In this document: positions 45,801 through 57,557 of the stretch, piece by piece
How positions within the stretch are numbered: position 1 is the first letter of the stretch
Layout: every line of letters begins with the position of its first letter
Assembly: GCA_023974075.1 (NCBI GenBank)
Contig: JAMFTG010000488.1
Coordinates: forward strand, 248,001 to 312,000
DNA from: Chaenocephalus aceratus
Taxonomy: Eukaryota > Chordata > Actinopteri > Perciformes > Channichthyidae
Direction of reading: 5' to 3'
DNA length: 64,000 bases
Translations under genes and position numbers: made by a program
The notes under the pieces: model-generated
What the model was told of the DNA's origin: nothing
Databases searched by the model: none
The model's input: only the letters and a program-made list of their open reading frames with translations

Positions 45801-47233
45801 GCCGCTCCTCCTTCGCGTCGAAAGAAGCCAGTTGAGGTGGTTCGGGCACCTAGTTAGGATGCCACCTGGGTGCCTCCCTAGGGAGGTGTTCCAGGCACGT
45901 CCAGCTGGGAGGAGACCGAGGGGTAGACCTAGGACCAGGTGGAGGGATTATATCTCTTCGCTGGCCTGGGAGCGCCTTGGGACCCCCCAGTCAGTGCTGG
46001 TTGATGTCGCCAGGGAAAAGAAAGTTTGGGGCTCTCTGCTGGAACTGCTACCCCCGCGACCTGACCACGGATAAGCGGGAGAAGATGGATGGATGGATGG
46101 ATCTCAAAGCAAGCAGCCACCTCAGGTCTGAAAGATGAAGCCAATGCCAAAGTGCCTTAAGGCTGCATTCTTTCCAACGGCCAGCAGAGAGCGAATCCAC
46201 TGGCTATAACACAGAATCTGATTGTGTAGAATTCTATGAGAGAATTTGCCTACTTTTAACATGATTTCTGACCTCAGTAAACATTTCCTGTTGAGTTTAT
46301 AGTCTTACTTGCTGATTTAAAGTCTTCTCTAATACAGCATAACTTTTTTTTTTTGGGCAACTTGTTCTCAAAAAATATGATGTTGTGTTTGTATGTACAA
46401 CTTGAACCCATTTGCAGTCCTAAATATTGTTGTAACATGTTTTTTATTCTTTGCTAAACCTTTTCATGTCACTAACAGAACATTGAGGTGGCAGTGGGCA
46501 AAATACCAAATTCTAGGCTTCAAAACCATAATTAGCTAAATTCATATTGATCATGTCAACTTCTTAAATACAGTCTATGCCTCAAACCTTTTAATCACTT
46601 TTAGGCTTTGAAAATTGCGCTTGACCCTAAAAGATGAGGACATTTAATACATCGAGGAGTTTTTGGTGCCTGATTTGGAATTTTTAAATGTACTGAAATT
46701 TCAAAGAAGCCCTTTTCCTTAAAAATTGCAAAAGCAATTGTGTCTTACAGGTCAATCTATGAGACACTAACAACTACAAATATATGTTGTGTTTGTCTTT
46801 GTGATGTTTCCTTCAGGTACGCATGTATGACCGCCCTTCAGCTGAAGTACAGAATGCAACACCAGAGCCGGAGGCCGAGGTTTGCTATGCCAGCGTGAGA
46901 TTCATTAAAAACCAGGACGATGCTCTCTACTCCAACACCAAGCCCGCTCATCTCCGCAGACACAAGACAGACGAGAAGGACACGGAGGAAGATGTTGTGT
47001 ACTCTACTGTCACATTTAAAGATCACAGTGCTACTGCAGAGTGAGTAAAAGATCATTTTTCTTTGCTACATAAAGTGATTATGTTGTTTCATCCTTCTTT
47101 ACAAAAACATGTTCTTAGTCAGTAATGTGAGTTTATGTTTTGCTTTATCAACAGATCAGAGCGTCATGAGGCTGCGGAGGATCCATCTGCATTGTACAGC
47201 GTAGTCAACAAAAAACCAAGAGTATTGACATAA
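27831..47233 (+). CDS. Gene B: CD22/Siglec-like receptor, nine Ig exons, long ITIM tail, one frameshifted exon
   Basis: Exons are 27831-27885, 30356-30703, 30846-31055, 31175-31528, 31717-31944, 32499-32765, 33040-33303, 34182-34450, 37352-37621, 38335-38595, 39537-39618, 39715-39775, 46817-47040 and 47155-47233. The order is signal peptide, V-C2-V-C2, five C2/I-type domains, TM ([17 protein letters not shown]) and tail. The tail has ITIMs VCYASV (Tyr codon 46886-46888) and VVYSTV (47000-47002), plus ALYSNT and ALYSVV. Such motifs recruit SHP phosphatases in inhibitory receptors. Arg116 (30646-30648, EYRFRIK) sits at the Siglec sialic-acid-binding position. Exon 34182-34450 lacks one base relative to 15060-15329 (CTTCCTCTG versus CTCCCCTCTG), putting TGA in frame soon after. 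Skipping it (phase 1-1) or using a CAG acceptor at 34205-34207 would restore the frame. The last large intron holds a Rex3-like LINE and other elements. A functional product is likely but unproven. Confidence 0.82.
28896..30063. mobile_element. Fold-back element in intron 1 of gene B
   Basis: Duplicate of 10304-11478, with inner boundaries 29004-29958. The presence of both copies dates the insertion before the segmental duplication. Confidence 0.8.
34182..34450 (+). pseudogene. Gene B Ig exon with 1-nt deletion
   Basis: It is 269 nt where the paralogous exon 15060-15329 has 270. The deletion is near 34194 in a C/T run. If spliced at 34181/34182 the frame meets TGA at 34207-34209. Downstream of the lesion the Ig domain remains intact in the original frame ([19 protein letters not shown]). 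Confidence 0.85.
34774..36980 (-). mobile_element. Outer repeat with nested DIRS remnant (gag-like and reverse transcriptase part), gene B intron
   Basis: DIRS inverted terminal repeats lie at about 35237-35403 and 36541-36703, sharing CTCTAAGGCTATCGCTATTG and CACTTCCGTATAAATAGGAA in opposite orientation. On the minus strand 36319-35862 is gag-like open sequence. At 35808-35460 the start of a DIRS reverse transcriptase is seen ([29 protein letters not shown]) before it breaks into the terminal repeat. The rest of RT, RNase H and the tyrosine recombinase are missing. The outer repeat runs from TTACGTTCTC near 34774 to CCGTAACAA near 36976. The paralogous Ig intron at about 14490-14520 shows the site without the insertion. 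Confidence 0.75.
38596..39536. other. Gene B intron before the TM exon
   Basis: The first 130 bases match the intron after 18037 in gene A. The remainder contains no recognised element or exon, and the open frame at 38888-39148 has no support as a gene. Confidence 0.4.
39850..40130 (-). repeat. Interspersed repeat in gene B's last large intron
   Basis: The block around ATGCTCTTCATGGGCCATGT and GGTGAATCGGTGAATGAGAG resembles a common fish repeat. No coding support. Confidence 0.35.
40154..41947. mobile_element. hAT-like element in gene B intron, with nested insertion
   Basis: The ends CAGGGCTATTCAAC and GTTGAATAGGCCTG are inverted with one mismatch. Just inside both ends are GGGCC-rich blocks typical of hAT/Charlie-like elements. 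The flanking 8-mers CCTTCGGC and CCTCACGG match only partly. No intact transposase is visible. A second element sits inside at 41154-41471. Confidence 0.65.
41154..41471. mobile_element. Mariner-like miniature element (TA target) nested in the hAT-like element
   Basis: Perfect terminal inverted repeats begin CCGTACTTTTCGGACTATAA, are mirrored at the right, and are flanked by TA on each side (41152-41153 and 41472-41473). At 318 bp it is non-autonomous. The TA target points to the Tc1/mariner superfamily. Confidence 0.8.
41952..42710. mobile_element. Long inverted-repeat miniature element
   Basis: The left arm from ACGGCCTGTCTACACTACAG and the right arm ending GTGTGGACGGGCCGT are imperfect inverted copies extending about 200 bp. 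They share AGTTGAGCAATGTTCAACTT-type segments and paired CCAATCAAA blocks. It lies directly beside the hAT-like element. Class unknown; non-coding. Confidence 0.65.
42867..46100 (+). mobile_element. RTE-clade LINE (Rex3-like), copy 1, in gene B intron, defective
   Basis: An apurinic endonuclease domain is seen ([48 protein letters not shown]), then reverse transcriptase ([67 protein letters not shown]), then the ORF C terminus. The 3' end is (GGAT)n, a tail reported for Rex3. Flanks carry ATCTCA(AA) at 42861-42866 and 46101-46106 as target duplication. Relative to copy 2 it has in-frame stops near 44364 and 44661, a base insertion near 45310 and a short insertion near 45468, so it is not autonomous. 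It is in the same orientation as gene B. Confidence 0.85.
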
Positions 47234-47636
47234 CATCTGTGTTCTCTTAACCGTGTTCAAATAGTTTAAACATACATATAAATATATGGTCTGCTAGATT
47301 ACTAGTATCATGTAGCTAACGTATGCTGAAGCTTGTAATTTATAAGTTCCAAGACAGAAAACTATTTTGAAGCTTGTCAAAGTAGCCCACATTTCTCTAT
47401 GTACAATATATATTTACCATCATCTTTTTCTGCTCTGATGTTCAGTTTAAATGCCTTTTTATTGTTTTACATGTTGATAATTTTCATTTTATTCATATTT
47501 AACTTCTGCTTCATTATCATCATAAGTTAGTGTTTTGTTAAAGTACTCATCCCATAACTTAAATAGATTTTTTTGTAATTTGTAAAACTGATTTGATGTC
47601 ACTGATGTGTATTGTTTGTAAGTAACCATATCATTA

Positions 47637-47642
47637 AATAAA
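47637..47642 (+). promoter_or_regulatory. Poly(A) signal of gene B
   Basis: AATAAA about 400 bp after the gene B stop codon, followed by T-rich sequence. Confidence 0.65.
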
Positions 47643-47799
47643 GTTATTCAGTTCATTACCTGTTACTGATTGTCAACATTTCTAAGCCAGGTGTTTAATG
47701 TTTAAGTGACGAGGGAGCCAGAGGGACATCCTAATAGTTTCATAAGGGGCTTCATCTCAAAACAGTGTATTATTTTGAACTCCTAATGTGACTATGACT

Positions 47800-48000
47800 A
47801 CATTGGTGAGAGCTATGATGGCTCATGGATGTCTATAAATCAAAGGGGCGGAGGTTCAGTCCCCTGCAGTCAACATGTCAAACTGTCCTTTGGCAAGATG
47901 TATAAGCCACATTGGGTCCTGCATGTCCACCGTATTCAAGTGTAGGTATTGCTTTGGATAAAAGTGTCAGCTAAATTACATTTAACGTAAGTAATACTAA
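47800..48000 (+). mobile_element. Degenerate tRNA-derived SINE
   Basis: A B-box-like GGTTCAGTCCC (47853-47863) and a 3' part GCTTTGGATAAAAGTGTCAG match the layout of the SINE at 55871-56074. The A-box is decayed. An older copy of the same or a related family. Confidence 0.55.
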
Positions 48001-48780
48001 CAGTATTAGCATCACAGTATACTTAAAGAAGGAAATGAAAAGTTCTGTACTTAGGGGAGAGTGGGGTACATCCTCTTCCTCATCCTCAATTCCATCAGCA
48101 CCCTCAGCCTCAACTCCCTCAGCATTTACATCCTCAGCTTCCTCAGCCTCAACTCCCTCAAAATGTATATATAAAAACTTCAAATTACACTTTAATAATA
48201 TAAGTATATTGATTTACAGCCCAAAAAGTTACTGCACATGAAGTACTTTCAAAAACAACAGTAGCAGTAACTGTATGAATTGTAGTTCAAATATAGCCAT
48301 TGATGCATGACGTCCACTTTAGTGGACAGATGATTCATCGTAATTTCCTCCCAACATAAAATCACTACTTTGACATGTTATGCATTATATGATTCCTTAG
48401 TTGTTACTTGATGTCACAAACATTTGTATACCTCCAAGGGTCGCTTTCCATTAAAGGATTTGCAAGATATTGATGTGTGACTGGGTCAGTCATCAATAGG
48501 GTCTGGCTGTCTGTCGACCATCTTGGTTTTGATAAATGGATCCTGCACTTACAACGACTTGCCACTGAGTGGCAGTGTATGGGATGATGCCATAGCGTCC
48601 ACTGTAGTGGCTGATGCGCAACTATGCCATCAAAACCCATGCATATACAAGAAAACATCTTTTGAATATCTGTCCACTGTAGTGACCTCTATCCGTAAAG
48701 GGCTAGAATAAGCCAGTTTGCAAAACAACGGTAATTTCATCATTTCAACTTGGGGATTCCAACATCCAGCAATCCATGCA
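48001..48780. other. Intergenic DNA between genes B and C
   Basis: A short low-complexity run of TCCTCAGCCTCAACTCCC type lies at 48070-48160. Otherwise I see no exon, RNA gene or recognisable transposon. Confidence 0.4.
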
Positions 48781-48790
48781 TACTAACGAA

Positions 48791-48812
48791 GTAAAGAGGA
48801 AGGAAGCCAGGC
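48791..48812 (+). promoter_or_regulatory. ETS/PU.1-like box in the gene C promoter
   Basis: It contains AAAGAGGAAGGAA and differs from the A/B block at one base, about 178 bp before the ATG. The promoter around it has otherwise diverged from A and B, so this block stands out as conserved. Confidence 0.5.
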
Positions 48813-48968
48813 CCTCTTCTATCATCTGTCTCGTAATGTCACCAGATAACAGAAGTTTTGTTTCAACACCACATCCTTCTCTGTTCTGAGCAGAGCAGAT
48901 TTAAATAACAGATAACACACAGTACCTTCTGGCATGTTTGTACACACAAAGAGACGAGTTGAGCAGCG

Positions 48969-51900
48969 ATGAGTCTAACAGCAGCAGTGCGTGGGTTTAT
49001 TCTCCTTCTTATCTCTCTACAAGGTACTGTACATCTTCATTTGTATTTCTAAAGATCTATTCTACAGGACTGAGTGATTACCTGAGTCACTGGAGCCCCG
49101 ATAGATTTGATCATCTATTTGATATTAACCTTTAAAATCATGCAACACAACACACTCGTTGAAATTGGAAATGAAAAATGAACTTATGTGAGTTTTATGT
49201 ATCTTAGTGGAGGAAGTCATCAGTCTTGGTCGTTTAGAAAACAATTACAATTCCATTAGTATAAAGCAACATGTCTGTTTCTTTAGCTTAGATCTAGTCT
49301 GGATCGGCCATGCTTATACGGAGAAAGAACAACATGTGTTCATGGACAAAAGGCTCAAAACATAAGGCTTAAAAAACGTAAAATGGTGATTTAAAAAAGA
49401 AAATGCCCAAAGTGCTTGAAAGGCAGACTATCCAGACGGTGCCATTGACCTCGTTGAGCCATTTATGCTCCCCTAATAAGACATTATATTAACAAGAGTA
49501 ACAGTTTCACATCTCTTTTGTTGCATGTCTCTTTTCTATCTTTGCCTTGACATGCCAGCCCCTAACAACTCATGCTCTACTTCTTCTTTTCTGAAAAGCA
49601 CTTTCCTGTTACCTCACTGATCCTTCAAACACTATGATGCCCTGCTTCTCTGTTACTCAGATCGATAACTGAAGAAATGCACGATGCTTAAAGGAATACT
49701 TTAAATGGAAATGAGCATTTGTATATCAATATAAACAAGTCATGTAAAATGGAAGTGAAAGGTGGCTGCGTTTAATAAAAGACACAACTGAATAAAAACA
49801 TCGATTTATAAGCTTCAAACAACTCGTGCATTATAATCAAAGTCTATTCATTTGTGTGCTCACTACTTCCAAAAAGATTGCATACTTGACTCTTAATCAC
49901 ACTTCTGCAAAAACATTCACGCTTGAGCCGATGTGCAACAGTCCATAGTAAGAAAAGAGTGTTTTAGAAAGCAGTGAGCATAGAACCTTTTTTTAAAGTA
50001 AGTGTATCACCCAAAGAGCTGTGACGATGTTTTTTTAATAAGCTCATATACCTGCACATATTACATTCAGTCAAATTATATTGTTATGAGTCTGATGAAT
50101 GTTTCTGATGTGCTCTGTGTTTCAGCTGTTCAGGGTCTGGATGGCTGGGGAGTGACTTTCTCTTCTACTGAGATCTGTGCAGTGAAAGGATCAACAGTGG
50201 AGATAATATGCCGCTTCACATTCCCGTCCAGATGGAAAGGAAGTGTAAACACAGTTAAGAAAACATTCTGGTTTAAACAGAAAGATGGTGAACCTGTAGA
50301 TGTGACCACAGACGCAGAGTACGCAGGTCGTGTAGAGGATCGCTGTGGAAACAACATCTGCACTCTGAGAATCAGAAACCTGAGAGAGAGCGACTCAGCT
50401 GAGTACATGTTCAGGATCACAACAAACCAAGACGTGTATGCTGGTGAACCAGTCACTCTGTCTGTCACAGGTAACACTTTGTTTGTAATGTAAGTTAGCT
50501 CAACATTTGGTCAACACTGCAGTGAATGTTCCTGCATCTACTACACGTACGATGACAGTTCAGATTAACATGTTTGTTCCTTACAAATCCAGGTCTCCAG
50601 GTGAAGGTGACCGAAACAAGTTCCTGCAGAGGAAGCTGTATATATGCAACACTGGAGTGTCTCAGCAGTTGTCCTCGAGCTTCTCGTCCTCCCTACATCT
50701 GGTACAAGAATGGACTGAAATGGACAGAAACAAGAGAATCTTTAAATGACCATTTCTATCCCAAAGAAAGCTATGCCTGTGCTGTTAAAGGATATGAGAA
50801 TTCCCCCTCTCCTTCAGTGTGTGAGTTCACTTACAGTCTTCCACCAACATGATGCCTTACCTTATTACATAAAAGGGAGACACTGTCCCCAGCAATACAT
50901 TCAGCCCTGAGTTAAGGCAATTACATTTTCATAATGATTAACCAAAGATATTTCATTTTTCAGGTGTTAATGGTCAAGACTGCAATACTGTGGCTTACAG
51001 TGAAAGAAGTATCTGTGCCTTCAAAGGATCCTCAGTGTACATTTCCTGCACGTACAGCAGTAATGAATATGTTCAATCTAAATTCTGGTTCAGTCCTCAG
51101 CGTAGAGATCAGGACCTTAGTACAGACTCCCAGTATGCAGGTCGTGTTCAGCTCTTTTCACCATGGAGAGGATCCACTCTGAGGATCTCTGACCTGAGAG
51201 ACTCAGATTCAGCTCAGTTTCTCTTCAAATTCAAAACACCAAGGTTTGAATGGAGGAGTGATTTACCTGGAACCACTCTGACTGTCACAGGTACTGACCA
51301 ACACACACTGATAATGTTGTTAATGTATCAGAATTACATTTGTTGTTAACATATATGTATTTGTCAGGGAAAGATATTCCTAAGAGTGCGTTTGTGTATG
51401 TTTTAGACCATGTTTAGATAAGACAGTGTCTTTAGGAAAGTGTTAATATGATTTATTCAATGACCTAAAAAAAAGAATCCCTGTCTCTTCTTCACAGAAC
51501 GAGTTTTAGAGGTGCAGGTGATCGGGTCTTCCTCTGGTCCAAAGCTGGTTTGTCTCAGCAGCTGTCTTCTCACTGGTCATCCTACATTCGTTTGGTACAA
51601 GAATGAAACGGAGATTCGGGGAGAAACATCTGCTTCTTACGGAAAATACGTTGATTCTGCAAACAATTATTCCTGTGCCTATGACGGTTACCGCTCTCGC
51701 CCAGTGTGTGAGTTTTACTCCACGTCATCACAAACTAAATCTCATCTGGTGAAGTACAAATACCCTAAAATCCGTTCAATATTTAGGGATAATGTCCTTA
51801 TTGTCTCTCACAGCTATAGAAGTGCAGCACAGTAAACTAAAAGCTGCATTTCAAGGCACTTTGTGGAGATTTTTACCACTATTAGTACGATGGAGAATTG

Positions 51901-54900
51901 TTTTTTACGAGTGATCTTGTAAACATGCATTCAGGCTTCTCAATTAACACACTGCTGATGCTTTCATTCTGATTCCACTGATCAAAGCTTGGCTGTGGTA
52001 ATGCTAAAAGAAGTTTAAATATGTGACAGCAAAGAGAATGAAGAGGACAACTGCAATATTGCAAAAAAACAACACATGGATTTAGTTTGTACTATAGGTG
52101 TTTGTATGTGTATGAGTAACAATCACTATTGTTCATTTGATCTCCTCCAGATGGTCCAAAGCTCCCCTTGGTGTTGATGAGTCCCTCTGGTGATATTATC
52201 GAGGGCCGTTCAGTGACCCTGAACTGTAGCAGTGATGCTAACCCAGCAGCTAACTACACCTGGTACAAGAGGAACCAACAACTGCGCATTGAGACCTCAC
52301 AGCTTGTCTTTAACTCCATCAATTCCTCTGCATCTGGACAGTATTTCTGTACAGCTGAGAACAAGCTGGGGAGGATATCTAAAAGCTTCTTTATTGATGT
52401 GAAATGTGAGTTATTACGTATTCTAAAAGGCTTTACTCTGTAAAATGTGTTGCGTCTAGATCACAAAGGACAGGTTTAGCAGATTATGGCTGTTCTCTTT
52501 ACATGTACAGTAGCTGTCGTTCATTGATAAGTTCCAGTAGAAGTTGAAGACTGCACTGTTCAGGGAATTACATCGTCTTTTTTCTCACAAGCCCTTGTCC
52601 AAAGTTTTAAATACTGCAATATGAATTCATAACAATCTAACTATTCTCCTCCAGATGCTCCAAAGCTCCCCTCTGTGTCAGTGAGTCCCTCTGCTGAGAT
52701 AGAGGAGGGCAGTTCAGTGACTCTGACCTGTAGCAGTGATGCTAACCCAGCAGCTAACTACACCTGGTACAAGGCGAACCAAACAGTGTTTCAGGGAGCA
52801 GAAGGAAGATACAATTTCACCTCCATCAGCTCAGAGGACAGAGGGATCTACTGCTGCAAGTCTGAGAATCAATATGGAGAGAACAAGTCATCTCCTCTAT
52901 CAGTAGATGTCCAGTGTGAGTACAAAACATAAGCTAATCGGACATTCCTGTGACCCATAAGCAAACAATGTTAGCCTTGTAGCTCAGTTTTAGGTAGGTA
53001 GGTAGGTAGGTAGGTAGGTAGGTAGGTAGGTAGGTAGGTAGGTAGGTAGGTAGGTAGGGTAGGTAGGTAGGTAGGTAGGTAGGTAGGTAGGTAGGTAGGT
53101 ACTTTATTGATCACAAATTATTTTGTCACAGTAGCAGCAGTGTGTTCATGCATTAAAAAACTTAAAGGTGGAAAAAAGGTATAAACGTAATTAAATACAA
53201 TTAAAAACAATAAACAGCATCAGTATATATATAAAAATATACAGTAGCAAGGACTCAATACTTTAGTGAATATAAATGTTCTAGATAAGTTAAACAAAAT
53301 ATATAACCTTAGTCCAAAATGAGCATTGTTTGCAAAGTAATGTTAACATTTAAAACATACTTCACCATCTGATCTGGGTCTCTCTAAATCTCCAGATGCT
53401 CCAAAGCTCCCCTCTGTGTCAGTGAGTCCCTCTGCTGAGAGAGAGGAGGGCAGTTCAGTGACTCTGACCTGTAGCAGTGATGCTAACCCAGCAGCTAACT
53501 ACACCTGGTACAAGGAGAATGAAGACTCTCCAATAGCTTCAGGACAGATCTTCAACATCACTGACTTCAGAGCTGAACACAGAGGGAGGTATTCCTGCGG
53601 AGCCCAGAACAAGTTAGGACGTCAAAACTCCTCCTTACTTATACTTTTTTGGGCAGGTAAGATATTTAAATGTATCTACATACACCTCTTTACAACAGAT
53701 GTATCTGTGACAGGTGGTTGCAGAAACCCCTCTCACATCCTTTCCCTTAAACCAGGGGTGTCCAAACTACGGCCCGGGGGCCAAATGCGGCCCGCGGACC
53801 ATTTTGAAACAGCCCTCAGCTAATTGTAAAAGTATAATTTAATACGGCCCCCAAATGAAACTTGTGCTTGTCTTATATTGTACTTCTTAAATATATATAT
53901 GTAACAAATATATTACACAGTAGTATTCAGGTGTTAATAAGACCACTTTTCATATAAATTCAGTTGGAAACATTTTCTAACATATCTTATTCTATCTTAG
54001 TTGATCAAAAAAGGCCCAAAAACGTATTTACCTAACAAGCTTGAAACACATTTCCTCTAAGCAAACGAATGCGCTGCCAACAAAATAAATGAAACCCTAA
54101 GGAGAGCTGTGATATAGGCTGTTTTTTTCTCCAGACATTTTCAAGTATCAAGCATCATTGACCGACATTTGATTAATTTTGCTGACTTATAACTTAACTT
54201 ATGAGGCAATATACCTCGTCTCTAGTGAGTGGCCCAGCCCTTCGTATATTTTTTTGTATGTGGCCCTCGGTGAAAAAAGTTCGGACACCCCTGCCTTAAA
54301 GGAACAGTTTATCCTCAATCCGAACTACATATATTTCCTCTTACCTGTAGTGCCGCTTATGAACCTAGATTGTTTTTATGTGAAGCGTTGAATGTTGAAG
54401 CTATTAACCAAACAAATGTTTCTGCCTACGCTCAAATTAAATGCAAATAGCTTAAAGTTAGCTTGCTCAAAGTGGCAAAAAGATACATGTGAAAAAACAC
54501 AACCATGACCCGTCTCGTGAAGATAATTCACAGACCTTGTCTTGATATCATATTTCTGTGAAGAGGAAGAGTACATCTACAAACCTAGATAGCATTACAG
54601 CTCAGTCGAAGAGGAACTCTCATTCATGCCACCAACAGCAGGAGCGTCATCCATGTGTACATGCACGCTTCTTTTTCTGCAATGTCTCGGTTGGTGGATG
54701 TAGAAAGAAAATAATACTCTCATCAAGGTCTACCGAGGTGTCTTTCTTCTGCGGAGAGACATTGATGTTGGTTTTGCTGCTTTGAGCATCACAAGCTTTT
54801 AGAAAAGCCCGACTTCCCTACGGTAGATATCTACTACACTGCAGATGGCACCTAACAACTGGCTATTCAATCAAAGTAAAATAATGTCCTGGGAAAAACC

Positions 54901-57247
54901 AATGTAAATTAATTCTTTGCAACACTTTTAGATGATCTTGGTGCAATGTAATGAGTTGTAAATGCTCAAACGTCTTGTATTTCCTTCACTATTTTCAGAA
55001 TTTGAATATTCAGGTGCATGGAAATCAGCAGCTACAGGAACAATCACTGCCGTCCTCCTGGCTATCATCCTCATCGCTGTCTTCCTATGGTTTAAGTAAG
55101 CCATTTTCTCTCGCTATGATTGTGGTCTCTAATGCAGTTGTAGTTAATTAATTTGATTACTCAAACTATTATCCAGGAGAAATAAGTCTAATGGTGGAGA
55201 GAAGCCCGACAACAATGCACAGGTGAGAAAACACACACATTCTGTACCTCTTATGGCTTAATAATAACCCGCCCTCTCAGTACTAGGGTTCATTTCATAA
55301 AAGATGATTAGTACAGTAGTTAAAAGTTACATCAGTATAAAAATGTTACCCACTCACTATTTGAATATTTTCAGGTCGAGATTTTGAGCAGCGGTGACCC
55401 ACATTTAATTGTGGTTCATTGAATTGAATATACTAAGACTAATACTTAAACTAATACTAATACTAGTAATAATAGAACAATGCAAATAGAAGAAAAAAAG
55501 TGATAATGAATATGATTTAGATAACATATATTTATGGGGGTTCTTAAGAAAAAAGTCATAGTAAAATATATATTTCCCCAAAACTAATGAAGCACTTAAA
55601 GCAGGCTGGCACAAGTTTTAATGTACATTTTTATTTTAAATTGTTCAATAGATTAAAACTGTGTTCTTTGGATTATAATTTGGTTTCTGGAGAACGTTTA
55701 TTAATCTTTTCAGCATCACAATCATAATCACAGTCAACTCCATTGCTTTGGCTTGGGACATTTTCTAAGAATTATGAATGTGCAGCCCGTCAAGGCTAAG
55801 ATAATTGACTTTAAAATGTCTCACTTTAACTTTTTTGGATTCATTGAACTGAATTGTGGTTTCTTCTCTGGGAGGCGTGTGGTGCAGTGGGTTGTGCGTT
55901 GGTGTTGGGGTCAGGGAGTCACAGCAGGTTCAAACCCCACTGCAGTCAGCATGTGGTTGTGTCCCTGAGACACTTCACCCCAAATTGCTCCTGTGGGGAT
56001 TGTCCATAGTATTGAGAATGTAAGTCGCCTTGAATAAAAGTGTCTAACAAGTGACATGTAATGTAATGTAATGTTCATATACAGTAGGATAAATAAAAAG
56101 CCCCCACTTTCAGCTTACCTTTCCCCTTCTGGAAAATAAAACACTTCACAGCGGTCTGCGAACACCATTTCAAGGCGGACCAGAAACTTAGGTAGAAATA
56201 GTAAAGAATTAAAGAACAACCTTAATCCCACAGGTTTCATGTGCTCACATTGTGCTCATGACTTTTCTGTGCTTATGTGCTCTTGAATGTTTTCTTTCAA
56301 TGACATCAACCTAGGACATTTATCTCAAATAACAGTTACTTACATAAGTGAAAAATACTGTTGTTTATGTGTATCAAGTAAAGCCAAACCATGAGACAAT
56401 TATGGTGACAATACCTTTTTTATTGATGCAAAATGAGATTCTTACAGACAGAAATTGTGACCTTGAAACACCTGAACAGATAAACTGGCACATGCTACCC
56501 TCTTGTAGTGAAATACTATAGAGCAAAGCAAGTATTAACATACATTAGATGACATATATTTAAGCATGATTAATGACAACGGTAAGGTTATTCTGTGCAA
56601 CAGCAATACAAACTGCATTTTTGCTTGCGGTCTGTTTTTTCCCGTCAGCTAAACATGGACCCGGTGCATGACGTCCCTTCAGATACAGCACAACCAGCAG
56701 AAGAGCAGCATGACCTTCACTACTCGAACATCCGCTTCCCTCAGAACCAGGAAGAAGCTCTGTACTCTAACATCGGGAGAGTGCAACCCCAAAGACAAAC
56801 AGAGGAAGATGAGGATATGGTTGAATATACTGCTGTCAAAACTCCAGGGTGAGCATCTTAATTTCATTTTTATTTTTCATGGTATCCAAAACATGTCTCT
56901 GTAAACACACCATTGACCGAAAAGGAGCAGGAATAAGACAATAATGTTATATGACCTGCCTCTTTCTAAAAAAAAAAAAATAGAAATAGATGGTCTGTCC
57001 TTCATAGTTCACAACCAAACTTATTCACGGCCAAACATAACGGTATCTTAGGATAATAAGAGAAACACAAACAATACTTATTTCCCACTTGACAGTAAAC
57101 GGAAAGAAACAAAACAAAAACATCTCTACGTGATTAAGGACACACACATTTGGTTGGACATTATTGTTTTATTTTTCTCTTCACAGCCTGAGACGTCAAG
57201 AAGATGGGGAGGATTCATTTGCACTGTACAGCACTGTCAATAAATGA
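48969..57247 (+). CDS. Gene C: CD22/Siglec-like receptor, seven Ig domains, ITIM tail
   Basis: Exons are 48969-49023, 50126-50470, 50593-50820, 50964-51290, 51498-51707, 52151-52405, 52655-52915, 53396-53656, 55014-55095, 55177-55222, 56649-56848 and 57187-57247. They sum to 2331 nt (776 residues) with consistent phases. The signal peptide is MSLTAAVRGFILLLISLQ. V-C2-V-C2 is followed by three C2/I domains, a TM helix (TGTITAVLLAIILIAVFLW) and a long tail. ITIMs are LHYSNI (Tyr 56721-56723) and VEYTAV (56826-56828), with further ALYSNI (56763-56765) and ALYSTV (57227-57229). Arg115 (50413-50415, EYMFRIT) is at the Siglec sialic-acid-binding position. The TM exon has a second acceptor 15 nt upstream (start 54999), also in frame; 55014 was chosen by homology to gene B. 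The seven-domain plus ITIM plan is that of CD22, an inhibitory co-receptor of B cells. Cell type and ligand are inferred. Confidence 0.88.
52991..53101. repeat. (TAGG)n microsatellite with retroposon-tail flank
   Basis: About 27 tetranucleotide units with one interruption at 53058, followed by ACTTTATTGATCACAAATTA. This arrangement is typical of the 3' end of a fish LINE/SINE in minus orientation. It lies between Ig exons 7 and 8 of gene C. Confidence 0.9.
53753..54293. mobile_element. hAT-like (Charlie-type) miniature element in gene C intron
   Basis: The ends CAGGGGTGTCCAAACT and AGTTCGGACACCCCTG are inverted repeats. Flanking 8-mers CCTTAAAC and CCTTAAAG (53745-53752, 54294-54301) match at 7 of 8 positions. 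CGGCCCGGGGGCC-type inner sequence is characteristic of hAT elements. Non-autonomous. Confidence 0.85.
54302..54998. other. Gene C intron before the TM exon
   Basis: No recognised element. The block starting AAGGAACAGTTTATCCTC just after the hAT-like element looks like the start of another repeat, but its right end is not found. Confidence 0.35.
55871..56074 (+). mobile_element. tRNA-derived SINE in gene C intron
   Basis: An A-box-like segment GTGGTGCAGTGGG and a B-box GGTTCAAACCC (55927-55937) are spaced as in a tRNA promoter. They are followed by a non-tRNA body with CCTTGAATAAAAGTGTC and a repeated ATGTA tail. It lies in the intron between tail exons 55177-55222 and 56649-56848. Confidence 0.8.
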
Positions 57248-57551
57248 AAATGGATCGGTCACCGGTTATTTATTGTACCAAGTTAAACAAATATATATCA
57301 GGAATCAGTCAAATTGTAGCATTTATGCACCCATACAAAATATAAATTGTAAATATCTGTTTGCTTGGTTATTGTTTCTGCAAGGATTTCTTGAACCAAA
57401 TTACAGAAAAATATAAAGTCACCTGTCCCTGTGGATATTTATTTTTCCACCTCCATAACAGCAGGGTTTTTTCTCCGTATTTTTAATTTGGGTAAACTCT
57501 TCCTGTCACTTACCGTAATACTATATTCTACAGTGAGTGCAAACAAAAGTC

Positions 57552-57557
57552 AATAAA
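57552..57557 (+). promoter_or_regulatory. Poly(A) signal of gene C
   Basis: AATAAA 305 bp after the stop codon. Confidence 0.65.

Noticed and set aside
55378..55422. Possible alternative terminal exon of gene C (acceptor TTTTCAG then a short frame to TGA)
   Set aside because: The frame is only 15 codons with no tyrosine motif and no homology to the other tails. A chance acceptor is more likely.
55871..56074. Functional tRNA gene
   Set aside because: A and B boxes are present, but there is no complete cloverleaf, and the sequence continues into a SINE body with a simple repeat tail.
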